64,000 nucleotides of DNA from Candidatus Marithrix sp. Canyon 246 (GCF_001723685.1 NZ_MCBX01000001.1:196047-260046); one strand, 5' to 3'. Numbered from the stretch's first letter, positions 8,520 to 17,048 are shown. Notes: generated by a model not told the origin, from the letters alone. Translations and numbers: made by a program.

Positions 8520-8764
8520 TGAAAATCCTCAGCATCCAAAACAGTGAGATAAGTTAGCTCTTCATTATTTTCATACTCTTTTGCCATTAATTTAACAGCT
8601 TTCTGTAATTTTTTTTCTTCTTGCACTTGAATAAAATATTCAATTGCTTGTTTTATAATATCTGACTTAGTGCTGTGCAATTCACCTTTTAAGTTATCCA
8701 ACGCCAGATTCATGCTGTGAGGAAGAGAAAAAGTAATACGATCATAACTATTTTGTAAATTCAT
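8516..8764 (-). CDS. Ribbon-helix-helix antitoxin of the MazF/PemK pair
   Basis: The 82-residue protein has an N-terminal beta-strand (DRITFSLP) followed by two helices containing LHSTKSDIIKQAIEYFIQVQ, the ribbon-helix-helix/CopG DNA-binding pattern. The acidic C-terminus would cap the toxin. It lies immediately upstream of the MazF-like gene and overlaps it. The upstream region carries a near-palindromic candidate operator at 8792-8821, consistent with autorepression. Confidence 0.8.
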   Translation of the reverse strand: MNLQNSYDRITFSLPHSMNLALDNLKGELHSTKSDIIKQAIEYFIQVQEEKKLQKAVKLMAKEYENNEELTYLTVLDAEDFQ

Positions 8765-8791
8765 AGTGTATCTCCTATATGTTTAAATTCG

Positions 8792-8821
8792 ACATCAATA
8801 TGATACATCAAAATATGATGT
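8792..8821. promoter_or_regulatory. Candidate operator of the MazF-like operon
   Basis: An imperfect inverted repeat, with ACATCA on one side and TGATGT on the other around AT-rich sequence containing repeated ATATGAT, lies 28-57 bases upstream of the antitoxin start. Ribbon-helix-helix antitoxins usually bind such repeats to repress their own operon. The assignment is inference. Confidence 0.35.
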
Positions 8822-8894
8822 TTGTAAACATACAGGAAATGCCAATATTGCCGTATTGACAGATGGTAAGACATTGGATGGATTGGGATTTGAG

Positions 8895-9320
8895 CTACGG
8901 GTTTATAGCTACTTTAATCGCTAAATGTTCTTGAATTGTTGCTGTCAAAATTAACTTTTGTTGGTGAGCGAGTAGCAGAACGCCTATGGTACCAATGACA
9001 TTCAAATCCATGAGTTGCGCTTTTCTACGTGCCAACTTGTCATCCAATATGACATAATTTGCTTGAGTTTCTTGCGCCAAAACCATTGCTTCAAGTTCGC
9101 CAATATGTAAACTGCGTCTCATATCTAATGCACCTTTAACAAAATGTTGACCAGCTATGGAAATTGAGGTATGTTCAATGTATTTAGGTGGTAACAAATC
9201 ACCTAATTCATTGCTAACCGCTGGAGGAATCATAACTTGATCAAAGCATTGAGGCAACAAGTCAAGTGCCTCAATCTTGGATAAAAAAATAATAGGACTT
9301 GTATTGGAAACAACTTTCAT
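8895..9320 (-). CDS. PIN-like (DUF3368) toxin
   Basis: The 141-residue protein begins VVSNTSPIIFLSKIEALDLL, where the usual N-terminal Asp of PIN proteins is replaced by Asn/Ser context as in DUF3368. It continues with a conserved Glu in HIGELEAMVLA and YVILDDKLARRKA, which holds the acidic pair. These are PIN-fold metal-binding positions of putative ribonuclease toxins. The upstream gene ends 2 bases before its start and encodes a UPF0175 protein, the usual antitoxin partner. Confidence 0.85.
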   Translation of the reverse strand: MKVVSNTSPIIFLSKIEALDLLPQCFDQVMIPPAVSNELGDLLPPKYIEHTSISIAGQHFVKGALDMRRSLHIGELEAMVLAQETQANYVILDDKLARRKAQLMDLNVIGTIGVLLLAHQQKLILTATIQEHLAIKVAINP

Positions 9321-9322
9321 AA

Positions 9323-9631
9323 CTATTTACTAACCAGATTCTTAATCGTTTCCATATCTTCCAATATGCTTTCATCATCAAGGATATAACCAATATTAAA
9401 ATGTTCTTTTAAACGGTAATGAAACTCATCAAAAGACAGTTCTGCCAAAGCCGCAGCAGCTTCAAAACTGACTTTGTGTGCATAATAGAGACTGGCGGCG
9501 AGAAAAAACTCAGCCGCACCAGAACCAATTGGTTCAAGTATTTCATTAAAATGAGGTTTAAAGTTATAGCGTTCCTGAGTTTTAACTGTGCCGCTATATG
9601 GTTCTTCAGAGGTAAATGCTATCGTTGACAT
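9323..9631 (-). CDS. UPF0175 family antitoxin
   Basis: The 102-residue protein contains ASLYYAHKVSFEAAAALAEL followed by SFDEFHYRLKEHF, the UPF0175 helix-turn-helix-like signature. Paired with the DUF3368 PIN-like gene downstream, it forms a type II TA operon. I chose MSTIAFTSEEP (ATG at 9631) over the start four codons upstream because it fits the family better; neither has an outstanding ribosome binding site. Confidence 0.8.
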   Translation of the reverse strand: MSTIAFTSEEPYSGTVKTQERYNFKPHFNEILEPIGSGAAEFFLAASLYYAHKVSFEAAAALAELSFDEFHYRLKEHFNIGYILDDESILEDMETIKNLVSK

Positions 9632-9770
9632 GAGATAATCCAATAGTTAAATTTCGTGATTAAACTAAATTATTATAACATTGATTTAAAAAGTGAACAC
9701 AATCAGCAATATTAGGTGTAATAGATGGATTGCCTGAGTTGGGATTTCAGCGGAGGGTTTTGTAAAAAAT

Positions 9771-9856
9771 TGTAGGTTGGGCTGACGAAAGGAAGCCCAA
9801 CTATTCGTGGAAGAATTGTGAATTTGTTGGGCTTCCTCTCATCAGCCCAACCTACA
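9771..9856. repeat. Palindromic MITE-like element (GTAGGTTGGGCTGA family)
   Basis: The element has two imperfect 31-bp inverted arms (9771-9801 and 9826-9856) beginning TGTAGGTTGGGCTGACGA and ending in its complement, separated by 24 bases. It encodes no protein and would fold into a long hairpin. Similar elements are common in sulfur-bacterial genomes. Confidence 0.85.
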
Positions 9857-9896
9857 GGATATATCAAATTAAGCAAACAGCTACTAGCTTAGTGAG

Positions 9897-9975
9897 TTAT
9901 TTATAACTATATTCTTTTATTTTATCATCATAAAATTCCACTTTACCTATAATATCTCTTCCAACCTGTTGTATA
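9897..9975 (-). pseudogene. Fragment of a small secreted protein gene (copy A)
   Basis: The minus strand encodes the C-terminus GKVEFYDDKIKEYSYK followed by a stop. This is the same end as the decayed gene at 11058-11506, joined directly to an upstream piece with about 60 bases missing. It is one half of a duplicated, decaying unit whose other half is the XRE regulator remnant at 10039-10366. Confidence 0.6.
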
Positions 9976-9985
9976 TCAATACTGA

Positions 9986-10218
9986 TATAATCCAGATACC
10001 ACAAGTACTAATTCACTAACTCAAAGTATATTTTTATTATGCAACCAAATAACACTATGAAAATAAACGAAAAAATAAAATTCATTCGCTCACTAAAAAG
10101 TTGGACGCAAGAACAAGTGGCTGATACATTAGGAATAAGTACTCATGCATGTAAATTTTTCTAGGTAACAACAATTTGCTGAGATAATGGAAATAGATTT
10201 GTTACAGTTACTGAGTTT
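9986..10218. repeat. 233-bp duplicated segment, copy A
   Basis: This is highly similar to 11556-11788, with the same length and only scattered substitutions. It spans the promoter region and most of a broken XRE-type regulator gene. Confidence 0.85.
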
Positions 10219-10366
10219 CGATGAAAAAAATATATTTAATTTTAATGAATATAACTCTCAATCTCATATTGTTTTTCAAGTTAATTCTTCAATGCAACAA
10301 TCAGAAAACAAACATGACACGAAGAAAGCAATAATGTTCTGGAATTATTGTAATAATCAGATTTGA
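10039..10366 (+). pseudogene. Broken XRE-family helix-turn-helix regulator (copy A)
   Basis: The ATG at 10039 opens a frame containing KINEKIKFIRSLKSWTQEQV and ADTLGIS, the first helices of an XRE/Cro domain. It then hits a stop after THACKFF. A second frame resumes with AEIMEIDLLQLLSFDEKNIF and ends at 10366. The middle of the domain has been deleted, with the same junction as in copy B, so the deletion predates the duplication. Confidence 0.7.
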
Positions 10367-10424
10367 TTTATTTCTGATATAGATTTATAATACATTATAT
10401 TATCATTTACAATGAGGTACAACT

Positions 10425-10700
10425 ATGCTAAGCACTACTAAAACACCATCATCCGTTTTCAGAGTAGATGATCTTGAAACACAGCAGAGTTTAAAAACTG
10501 TACTTGAGCGAGCTAAGCAAGACAAACAACGTTTGACATTGGTCTATGAAAATACGCTATTTTTGACCGTCGTGCCAATTGATGATGTTGAACTAATCGA
10601 AAAACTGGAAGATTGTATTGATAATGCCAATGCAGATAAAGCTCTCAAAGAAGAAGGTTTCATTTCTGAAAAACAACTTGATCAAGAACTTGGATGGTGA
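10425..10700 (+). CDS. Antitoxin of a RelE/ParE-type pair
   Basis: The 91-residue acidic protein contains DLETQQSLKTVLERAKQDKQ and a beta-strand LTLVYENTLFLTVVPIDDVELIEKLED, the pattern of Phd/prevent-host-death-like antitoxins that pair with RelE toxins. A GAGG ribosome binding site lies upstream. The toxin gene follows 3 bases after the stop, so the two form one operon. Confidence 0.78.
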   Translation: MLSTTKTPSSVFRVDDLETQQSLKTVLERAKQDKQRLTLVYENTLFLTVVPIDDVELIEKLEDCIDNANADKALKEEGFISEKQLDQELGW

Positions 10701-10703
10701 GCT

Positions 10704-10961
10704 GTGGCTTATACAATTAAATATAAACCTGCCGCCTCACGCCAACTCGCCAAACTGAATAAAAATATTCAATCCCGACTTAAACCTAAAATAAAAGCTT
10801 TAGCTAATAATCCACGTCCACATGGTGCTATAAAGCTGCAAGCTTATGAAAATCGTTATCGTATTCGAGTGGGAGATTATCGCATTATCTACGAAATATG
10901 GGATAATATTTTAGTTGTGGTAGTAACTGAAATTGGTCATAGAAGTGGTATTTATGGATAG
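10704..10961 (+). CDS. RelE/ParE-family toxin
   Basis: The 85-residue basic protein starts at GTG with a GGTGA ribosome binding site 5-6 bases upstream. It shows the RelE fold pattern: YTIKYKPAASRQLAKL, KIKALANNPRP, YRIRVGDYRIIYEI and the C-terminal strand VVVVTEIGHRSGIY. RelE toxins cleave ribosome-bound mRNA. The conserved Arg residues and the C-terminal basic/Tyr positions are present, so it is probably functional. Confidence 0.88.
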   Translation: MAYTIKYKPAASRQLAKLNKNIQSRLKPKIKALANNPRPHGAIKLQAYENRYRIRVGDYRIIYEIWDNILVVVVTEIGHRSGIYG

Positions 10962-11028
10962 AATAAAACATCCAAATAAAGATATGAACTCCAAAATTGG
11001 GATTTGAGCGGTGGGTTAAAAAAAATTA

Positions 11029-11043
11029 AGACCTGACAGGTCT
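11029..11043. repeat. Short AGACCTGACAGGTCT palindrome
   Basis: This is a minimal member of the palindromic repeat family found also at 16048, 18436, 18589, 39776, 42310 and 59592. It sits 68 bases after the RelE-like gene. Confidence 0.85.
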
Positions 11044-11057
11044 TATAGCTTGAGTAT

Positions 11058-11506
11058 TTATTTATAACTATATTCTTTTATTTTATCATCATAAAATTCC
11101 ACTTTACCTGCTCCATAAATCTCAACACCTACATAAACCCATTCCGCATGTGGTTGAACATATATATGAGGGGTATAATATCTCTTCCAACTTGTTGTTC
11201 CTTTTATTCTTTTGCCCCATTTGGTGTTTATATATTTCTTTTGTTTATTTTGTAAAAAAATAGGGTGTGACCGTAATTTGATGTTGATTTTTATTATGGG
11301 TGGGTTTAGCTAGTGTAACTCACTGTAGGGTGTATAAGCGAAGCGTCATACACCCTACTTTTGACTTTTCCATCCTTTTTTAGATAAGGAACTATAGACT
11401 TTATTCCACCATCATCTAAATCACCCCAATAATAATACTCTTTTTCTTTAGCATAAGACGTTGTACTTATAACAAACAATACAAATAACAAAAGTGTTTT
11501 CTTCAT
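11058..11506 (-). pseudogene. Small secreted protein gene interrupted by a palindromic repeat (copy B)
   Basis: The gene begins with a signal peptide (MKKTLLLFVLFVISTTSYA) and continues KEKEYYYWGDLDDGG. It is broken by a 34-bp palindrome at 11325-11358, which adds a premature stop. Beyond it the old frame resumes with KWGKRIKGTTSWKRYYTPHI, AEWVYVGVEIYGAG and the terminal KVEFYDDKIKEYSYK. The product's function is unknown. The 66-residue remnant with an intact signal peptide might still be made, but I regard the gene as inactivated. A divergent broken XRE regulator lies next to it. Confidence 0.65.
11325..11358. repeat. 34-bp palindromic repeat inserted in a coding region
   Basis: GTAGGGTGTAT and ATACACCCTAC are perfect 11-bp arms around AAGCGAAGCGTC. 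A degenerate copy in the opposite orientation lies at 40737-40767. The insertion splits the secreted-protein gene at 11058-11506. Confidence 0.88.
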
Positions 11507-11555
11507 TTCAATTTTCCTATTGTGATAAAGTTGGTATTATAAATAATAATATTAG

Positions 11556-11788
11556 TATAATCCAGATACCAGAAGTACTAATTCACTAACTCAAAGTATA
11601 TTTTTATTATGCGACCAAATAACACTATAAAAATAAACGAGAAAATAAAATTCATTCGCTCACTAAAAAGTTGGACGCAAGAACAAGTGGCAGATAAATT
11701 AGGAATAACTACTCATGCATGTAAATTTTTCTAGGTTGCAACAAATTGCTGAGGTAATGGAAATAGATTTGCTACAGTTACTGAGTTT
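11556..11788. repeat. 233-bp duplicated segment, copy B
   Basis: This is the counterpart of 9986-10218, in the same orientation and about 1.57 kb away. The TA operon at 10425-10961 lies between the copies. Confidence 0.85.
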
Positions 11789-11931
11789 AAATTATTTGCT
11801 TTACTTCATCAATGGAACAATCCGACAACAAACATGACACGAAGAAAGCAAATTTAATGAATGAGCAATTGCAAAAAGAAGTGGAATACTTGAAAGAAAT
11901 TACAAATAACTTATTGCTTATTAAAAAATAG
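11609..11931 (+). pseudogene. Broken XRE-family regulator (copy B)
   Basis: This has the same organisation as copy A: an N-terminal KINEKIKFIRSLKSWTQEQV, a stop at THACKFF, then LQQIAEVMEIDLLQLLS in another frame. A coiled C-terminal tail QKEVEYLKEITNNLLLIKK runs to a stop at 11931. Several frames are needed, so no full regulator can be made. Confidence 0.68.
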
Positions 11932-11957
11932 TACAACGGATTTACCAGCACTACCCC

Positions 11958-14900
11958 TCAATTTCTAGCAAAATACCAAAGTAAAGCCCATTCATGTGCA
12001 TCTAACAAGGTACTATTTAGCATTCCTGTATTAAAATCGGTTAATACTCCGGTTTTTTTATCGTCAGCTAGGGCATAGCTACGGATAATAGGTAGTTGTT
12101 CTTGATCATTAGTATTGGTGAAGCTTACTTCAATTGGTATTGCATTTTTATTTGAAAGATGAAATAGGTGAATTCCTATTTCATTAGCTAGTAAGTTTTC
12201 TAATCCGGCTCCTTTTATATGCAATTGTGTGTCTATGCGTGTACTTTCTATTCCTAGATAAATCAATGTTTTTTCGTAAGCATTTAGAAGGTAGTTTAGT
12301 TCGGGTTCTCCGCTTCCATATATTCTTGATTGTAAAACTAATGTTAGTTGTTGCTGATTATTTATTTGTTGGCAGAAATATTCTGAAAAATTTAGTTTCA
12401 TGATTAAATTTACCCAATTGCTGTTTAATTCTTGAATTAGTTTTGGGGCAATTACATAAATTTCTTCTAAATAATCATGAATATCTTGGTGAGCATATAA
12501 GTCAGCAGCATTTATAGTTTGATAATTAGTCCAATTATATTTAGTTGATGTAAAACGGATTTCTCTAAAATCACGCGCTGTTTCCATATTCCATAATAGT
12601 TCATCTAATTGTTCTTTCAGTTCAAATAGCGATTCTTGCAAGTTTAAAATAAAACGTATTTTTTCATTAGAACTACTTAAATCTATATCGTTTTCTGTTC
12701 TTAAAGCATATAGTTGTTGTCTTAAATCAATAACTAAATCTAGTTTTTCACTGACAATGTCTATTGATGGTATTTGTGGAATTGTAATCGGTTTCTGGCT
12801 TGAACTAGCAATTAATGCGGTTATTTTAGGTTCTAAACGTTCATGTCGCCAATCTATATCTAAAATAATTGGTTGTGTAGCTTGTAATTTTACTAATTGT
12901 TTAGCCGCTAAGGCGGTTAAGTCGCGTTCTATTCCTCGTTTTAATGCACGCCCACCTAATAAGGCATCAAATCCACGTATTGTTACTTGCTTTAATGCCG
13001 CTTCTGATATATTCAGTATGGTTGTTCGTCTTACAAAGCCGTCTCTTTGTAATAAGTCATTGAGTTGTATCTTAGTTATCGCAATTGCATCTTTTAAATT
13101 CAGGGATTTAAAGGCTACTAAGCGATCTATACGATTTAATAATTCTGGGCGAAAGAAGTCTTCAACAGCGGCGCGATAACTACTATTTTGTTGTGCTTTT
13201 TTATCTATAAATCCCAGATTACGACTAGCTTGTTCTGCTCCTAAGTTAGAAGTTAAAATAATAATTGTATTAGTAAAATCTGTAGTACGCCCTAAAGCGT
13301 CAGTCAATCGCCCCTCTCCTAAAACTTGCAATAATAAATCATGAATTTTAGGATGAGCTTTTTCAATTTCATCTAAAAGTAAAACACAAAATGGTTGATG
13401 ACGTATTTGAGTAGTTAATAAACCTTCAGGTTTGCGCCAATCTCCAATTAAACGCCCAACATCAGCATCAGTCACAAATTCATTCATATCAAAACGAATT
13501 AGTTGCGATTCATCAGTAAATAAATAACGAGTTAGCACTTTTGCCGCTTGAGTTTTCCCTACTCCTGTTGGACCTATAAATAACAAAGTAGCCGTAGGCT
13601 TTTTAGGGTCTTGAAGTCCTGATTTTATTGTTTGTACTACATTTGCTAAACATTCAACTGCTTCTGTTTGCCCAATTAATTGAGTAGCAAGCTTGGCTAA
13701 ATCTAATGTATTTTGGGTGTTTATATGACTAATTTCATTAACAGCGGCTTTAACTTCTGCAATACCGACTTCGCTATGACGAATTGCTAAGCGTTCCATA
13801 AAATTAACAATATTGCCCGGCTTGGCACTGGTTCGTAATAATGAGTTTGTTAAAGCAAAAATACGCGCAATAGCTGTATTATCAATTTTACAGTTATGTA
13901 ATTGTTCTAAACGTGATCTTTCTAATAGGGCAACTGAAGCACTGTCAGTCATATTCAGTTCATTTAGACGGAAAACTTGACATAAATCAGCAAATCGACG
14001 ATCTGTTTCCATGACAATATTCCATTCTTCTTGACTAGCTTCTGCAATAAATGTAAGGGCTTGTCTTTCTAAATATGGTTTGAGTACATCGCTAAGAGTT
14101 AATGAGTTTTGGGCAGATTTACCAATCCTAAATAAAGCGACAATATTATCAATAAATAAACGTGGGCGTTTTTCAGGTGATGGTTTAATCAGATATTCTA
14201 AAATTGATTCAAAGCGGCGTTGCCACATACCGACAATACTCATGCCTGCAATGATACGATTTGGATCAAGATGCCAAATTGTTGCTTTTGCTTGGTTTTT
14301 TTGTAGAGAACGATAAAAACATTCATGTAATAAACTGGTTCTGCCACAACCGGGTGAACCAATAATTACTACTGCTGTCATTTTTTCACTAAAAATTAAA
14401 TTACTAAGTGTTTCTATTTCAGAATCACGCAATAAGGCGCGTTGTAATTTATTAGGATATTTTTCAAATAAATTGCTACCAACTCGTGCAATTTCACTGG
14501 CTCCAGAAAACTTTTGTTGTTGATTACTTAAAGAAGCAAACCAATTAATAAAAGTATTTTCAAAAGGAAATTTAGCGCGTTTAACATTTATTGATACGTT
14601 TAATGTGGTGATAAATTCTCCACCGATTGCATAATAATCATTAGGAGAAAAATTATCCTGCTTGCGCTTTAATTGCATTTCATCGCGAGTAATGTTTATA
14701 ATTTGTTCAAACAAATCACCATGTTCTATGATGTTATCATGAATAATTGCAAACTTATTAAATGCAGGTAAGAATACAAATTGATGTTGTTTTAGAAAAA
14801 AACGAATAACTAGAAATTTGCCAAAAACCATATGTTGCCCAAGAGAAAAATATAGTTTTTGAAATTCTAATTTTAGTTTAGGATTAAAAGTAATCCATAA

Positions 14901-15092
14901 TAAATCATCAATTGTCTCACGCTCTGTCTGAAAAGAACGAAAATAGCGGCGTATTTCTTTAGCAAGCAAATCCATGCCATCACGAAAACGTCTAGCACTA
15001 GAGAATGGATTATCTAAAAATAATGGTTTTAAATGATAACTATCTTTGGAGGGAGTTACAAGAACAGGAATTTCTAAATTTACTTTCGGCAC
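11958..15092 (-). CDS. Clp-like double AAA+ ATPase with atypical N- and C-terminal domains
   Basis: This 1044-residue protein has two AAA+ modules. The first (about 220-455) has Walker A GSPGCGRT at 245-252, with Arg251 replacing the catalytic Lys, and Walker B RLFIDN with Asn316 instead of Glu, so ATP hydrolysis there is doubtful. The second (about 470-745) is canonical: GPTGVGKT at 507-514, LLLDEIEKAHP, ILTSNLG, ELLNRID and sensor-2 GGRALKR, plus a D2-small domain. No ClpB middle domain is present and no Clp-N repeats are seen in the first 220 residues. LGF at 626-628 sits where ClpA has its ClpP loop. Residues 760-1044 form an extra domain whose end (IKGAGLENLLANEIGIHLF) resembles the PCRF part of peptide-chain release factors. 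It is probably an unfoldase-type machine; its partners are unknown. Confidence 0.8.
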   Translation of the reverse strand: MPKVNLEIPVLVTPSKDSYHLKPLFLDNPFSSARRFRDGMDLLAKEIRRYFRSFQTERETIDDLLWITFNPKLKLEFQKLYFSLGQHMVFGKFLVIRFFLKQHQFVFLPAFNKFAIIHDNIIEHGDLFEQIINITRDEMQLKRKQDNFSPNDYYAIGGEFITTLNVSINVKRAKFPFENTFINWFASLSNQQQKFSGASEIARVGSNLFEKYPNKLQRALLRDSEIETLSNLIFSEKMTAVVIIGSPGCGRTSLLHECFYRSLQKNQAKATIWHLDPNRIIAGMSIVGMWQRRFESILEYLIKPSPEKRPRLFIDNIVALFRIGKSAQNSLTLSDVLKPYLERQALTFIAEASQEEWNIVMETDRRFADLCQVFRLNELNMTDSASVALLERSRLEQLHNCKIDNTAIARIFALTNSLLRTSAKPGNIVNFMERLAIRHSEVGIAEVKAAVNEISHINTQNTLDLAKLATQLIGQTEAVECLANVVQTIKSGLQDPKKPTATLLFIGPTGVGKTQAAKVLTRYLFTDESQLIRFDMNEFVTDADVGRLIGDWRKPEGLLTTQIRHQPFCVLLLDEIEKAHPKIHDLLLQVLGEGRLTDALGRTTDFTNTIIILTSNLGAEQASRNLGFIDKKAQQNSSYRAAVEDFFRPELLNRIDRLVAFKSLNLKDAIAITKIQLNDLLQRDGFVRRTTILNISEAALKQVTIRGFDALLGGRALKRGIERDLTALAAKQLVKLQATQPIILDIDWRHERLEPKITALIASSSQKPITIPQIPSIDIVSEKLDLVIDLRQQLYALRTENDIDLSSSNEKIRFILNLQESLFELKEQLDELLWNMETARDFREIRFTSTKYNWTNYQTINAADLYAHQDIHDYLEEIYVIAPKLIQELNSNWVNLIMKLNFSEYFCQQINNQQQLTLVLQSRIYGSGEPELNYLLNAYEKTLIYLGIESTRIDTQLHIKGAGLENLLANEIGIHLFHLSNKNAIPIEVSFTNTNDQEQLPIIRSYALADDKKTGVLTDFNTGMLNSTLLDAHEWALLWYFARN

Positions 15093-15181
15093 TGCTTATT
15101 TATTAGCTAATGTAGTTATATAATGAAGTATAGCAAATGATTTTGCATTATGCTTATAACTATTAATTATAAGAGTATATT

Positions 15182-16042
15182 ATGACCTTAGAATATTTAA
15201 TGAAACACTATCAACAAAGAGTTGATAAACAATTAGATTTATGTTTACCATTTGCTAACATTAATCCTAGTCGTTTACATGAAGCGATGCGTTATTCAGT
15301 ATTTAATGGTGGTAAAAGAATACGCCCATTATTAGTTTATTTAACTGGTAAAGCATTAGGTGTTGATGATATAGCTTTAGATGCGCCGAGCTGTGCGGTT
15401 GAATTAATTCATGCTTATTCATTAGTGCATGATGATTTGCCTGCAATGGATGATGATGATTTACGTCGCGGCAAACCTAGCTGTCACAAAGCTTTTGATG
15501 AGGCAACTGCTATTTTAGCAGGGGATGCTTTACAAAGTTTGGCTTTTGAGCTGTTAAGTCATAATTCAGAAATGATTAAAACACTAGCAGTTGCTATTGG
15601 ATCACGTGGAATGGTAGGTGGTCAAGCTATTGATATAGCTGCGATTGGACAGTCTTTAAATATCGCTGAATTAGAAAATATGCACATTCATAAAACCGGT
15701 GCTTTAATTCGTGGCTGTGTAAAAATGGGTGCATTAGCTTCTGAAATGATTGATGAAAATTTATTAAATAAATTAGATCATTATGCTAAATGTATTGGTT
15801 TAGCTTTTCAAATTAAAGATGATATTTTAGATATAGAAGCCAATACTGAAACACTAGGAAAAACCCAAGGTGCTGATCTTGCTAATGATAAAGTAACTTA
15901 TCCTTCTTTATTAGGATTAACTGGTGCTAAAGAAATGGCGACAGAATTAATTGCAGATGCTATAAATAGCCTTAATGATTTGGATCAGAAGGCTGATCCA
16001 TTACGATGGATGGCTAGTTATATTTTAAATCGTAATTATTGA
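15182..16042 (+). CDS. ispA: Farnesyl (geranyl) diphosphate synthase
   Basis: The 286-residue product is a trans-polyprenyl synthase. It has GGKRIRPLLVYLTG near residue 40, the first Asp-rich motif DDLPAMDDDD and the second DDILDIE, which bind Mg-diphosphate. It condenses IPP with DMAPP and GPP to make the C15 precursor of quinones and undecaprenyl phosphate. dxs and xseB, its frequent partners, are absent here. It is divergent from the Clp-like gene with 89 bases between. A palindromic AGACCTGACAGG repeat lies 5 bases after the stop and may end transcription. Confidence 0.93.
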   Translation: MTLEYLMKHYQQRVDKQLDLCLPFANINPSRLHEAMRYSVFNGGKRIRPLLVYLTGKALGVDDIALDAPSCAVELIHAYSLVHDDLPAMDDDDLRRGKPSCHKAFDEATAILAGDALQSLAFELLSHNSEMIKTLAVAIGSRGMVGGQAIDIAAIGQSLNIAELENMHIHKTGALIRGCVKMGALASEMIDENLLNKLDHYAKCIGLAFQIKDDILDIEANTETLGKTQGADLANDKVTYPSLLGLTGAKEMATELIADAINSLNDLDQKADPLRWMASYILNRNY

Positions 16043-16047
16043 TAAAA

Positions 16048-16080
16048 AGACCTGACAGGTTTTTAAAACCTGTCAGGTCT
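16048..16080. repeat. 33-bp palindromic repeat after ispA (AGACCTGACAGG family)
   Basis: AGACCTGACAGGT and ACCTGTCAGGTCT flank a T/A-rich centre. It is identical to the copy at 39776-39808. The hairpin begins 6 bases after the ispA stop codon and could act as a terminator on both strands. Confidence 0.9.
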
Positions 16081-16086
16081 AAAACT

Positions 16087-16375
16087 TCAAAATTCAAAAT
16101 TAAACCCAATACTTATTGAATGTATAGAATCTGTATGCTGACCAAATATCATATCAGTTCTATATGTTATTATCTGGTTCCCATCCTATATTTGAGCTTA
16201 GCCCTATTAGATTTTATGATTCTACACCATAATTAAAATATCCATATTTCCTGACATTACTTGCTGATAATAACATACGCCCAGCATAATGATATACACT
16301 GTTACCATCAAGAGAGCCATATCCAAAGTGTGGTCTAAATAATTTAGCTGATTTTTCTTCTGTATATTTCAGCGC
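16087..16375 (-). pseudogene. C-terminal remnant of an outer-membrane beta-barrel protein
   Basis: On the minus strand one frame gives SAKLFRPHFGYGSLDG, then YHYAGRMLLSASNVRKYGY. After a frameshift comes ITYRTDMIFGQHTDSIHSIS, ending IGFNFEF and stop. The alternating pattern and terminal Phe are typical of the last strands of a porin-like or autotransporter-like barrel. No N-terminal part is present. Confidence 0.5.
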
Positions 16376-16420
16376 GTTTTTGTAATTCTACTGGAAGTAA
16401 TAGGAAAATGTATAAATCAT

Positions 16421-16549
16421 GCGATACAACAAATTTTTGAACTCACGATAGGGCAACCGTGGTTAGTAAACGCATTAGGTAGAGAATTATGTTTTGATGA
16501 TTATGCTATTGCTTGGAATAAAACTATGTGTATCAATTACCCGCATTAA
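16421..16549 (+). pseudogene. Fragment of an AAA-like ATPase
   Basis: A short open stretch reads QQIFELTIGQPWLVNALGRE and LCFDDYAIAW before a stop. The TxGQPWLVNAL pattern is known from a family of AAA-type ATP-binding proteins that are multi-copy in sulfur bacteria and cyanobacteria. Only about 40 codons survive. Confidence 0.45.
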
Positions 16550-16552
16550 ATA

Positions 16553-17046
16553 TTTTGGGTAAATCACAATTACATAACATAGATTACTCACATGATGTGG
16601 TTTTACTAACAAGTAAAAATCAGTTGTTATATTTAGCTAAAAAAATAATTTTACATGGGTTATGTGGGGAGGATATTTTTACTTTCCTGAAACTCAAAGT
16701 TGGATAAATTAAGAAAATATAAGGATATAGATATTTGTACCTTTATCTTACGGAGACCCAAAAGGAGTATACATAAAAGAGGTTATATCAACAGGTACGA
16801 AGATATTTGGAGACAAATTCATACCTATGACTGAATTCATGGATTTTGACAAGTATCTAAACTTTTTAGGGAGTATAAATATTACTATTTTTAATCATAA
16901 TAGACAGCAAGCTATGGGAAATACAATCACACTTCTTGGATTTGGTAAAAAGGTTTAAATGTGAAAAAACATAACATAGAAAGAGTCAAAAGATATTTTT
17001 CAAAAGAAAATTATATGAAACAATTTCAAATGTTATTTGAGAGTTA
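16553..17046 (+). pseudogene. Decayed WecF-like (Fuc4NAc-type) glycosyltransferase
   Basis: Several frames together give a WecF-like protein. TWVMWGGYFYFPETQSW lies around 16655-16705. VPLSYGDPKGVYIKEVISTG, IFGDKFIPMTEFMDFDKYL and FNHNRQQAMGNTITLLGFGK lie at 16731-16958. A tail ERVKRYFSKENYMKQFQMLF runs to about 17046. The NHNRQQAMGN motif is characteristic of TDP-Fuc4NAc:lipid II transferases. Stops and frameshifts split it. Confidence 0.6.
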
Positions 17047-17048
17047 AA

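Noticed and set aside
9771..9856. Insertion sequence
   Set aside because: There are inverted arms but no transposase gene; it is treated as a non-autonomous palindromic repeat. No IS element was found in the window.
12757..13179. 140-codon plus-strand frame inside the Clp-like gene
   Set aside because: It is antisense to the conserved second AAA+ module, with no start signal or family resemblance; it is a shadow frame.
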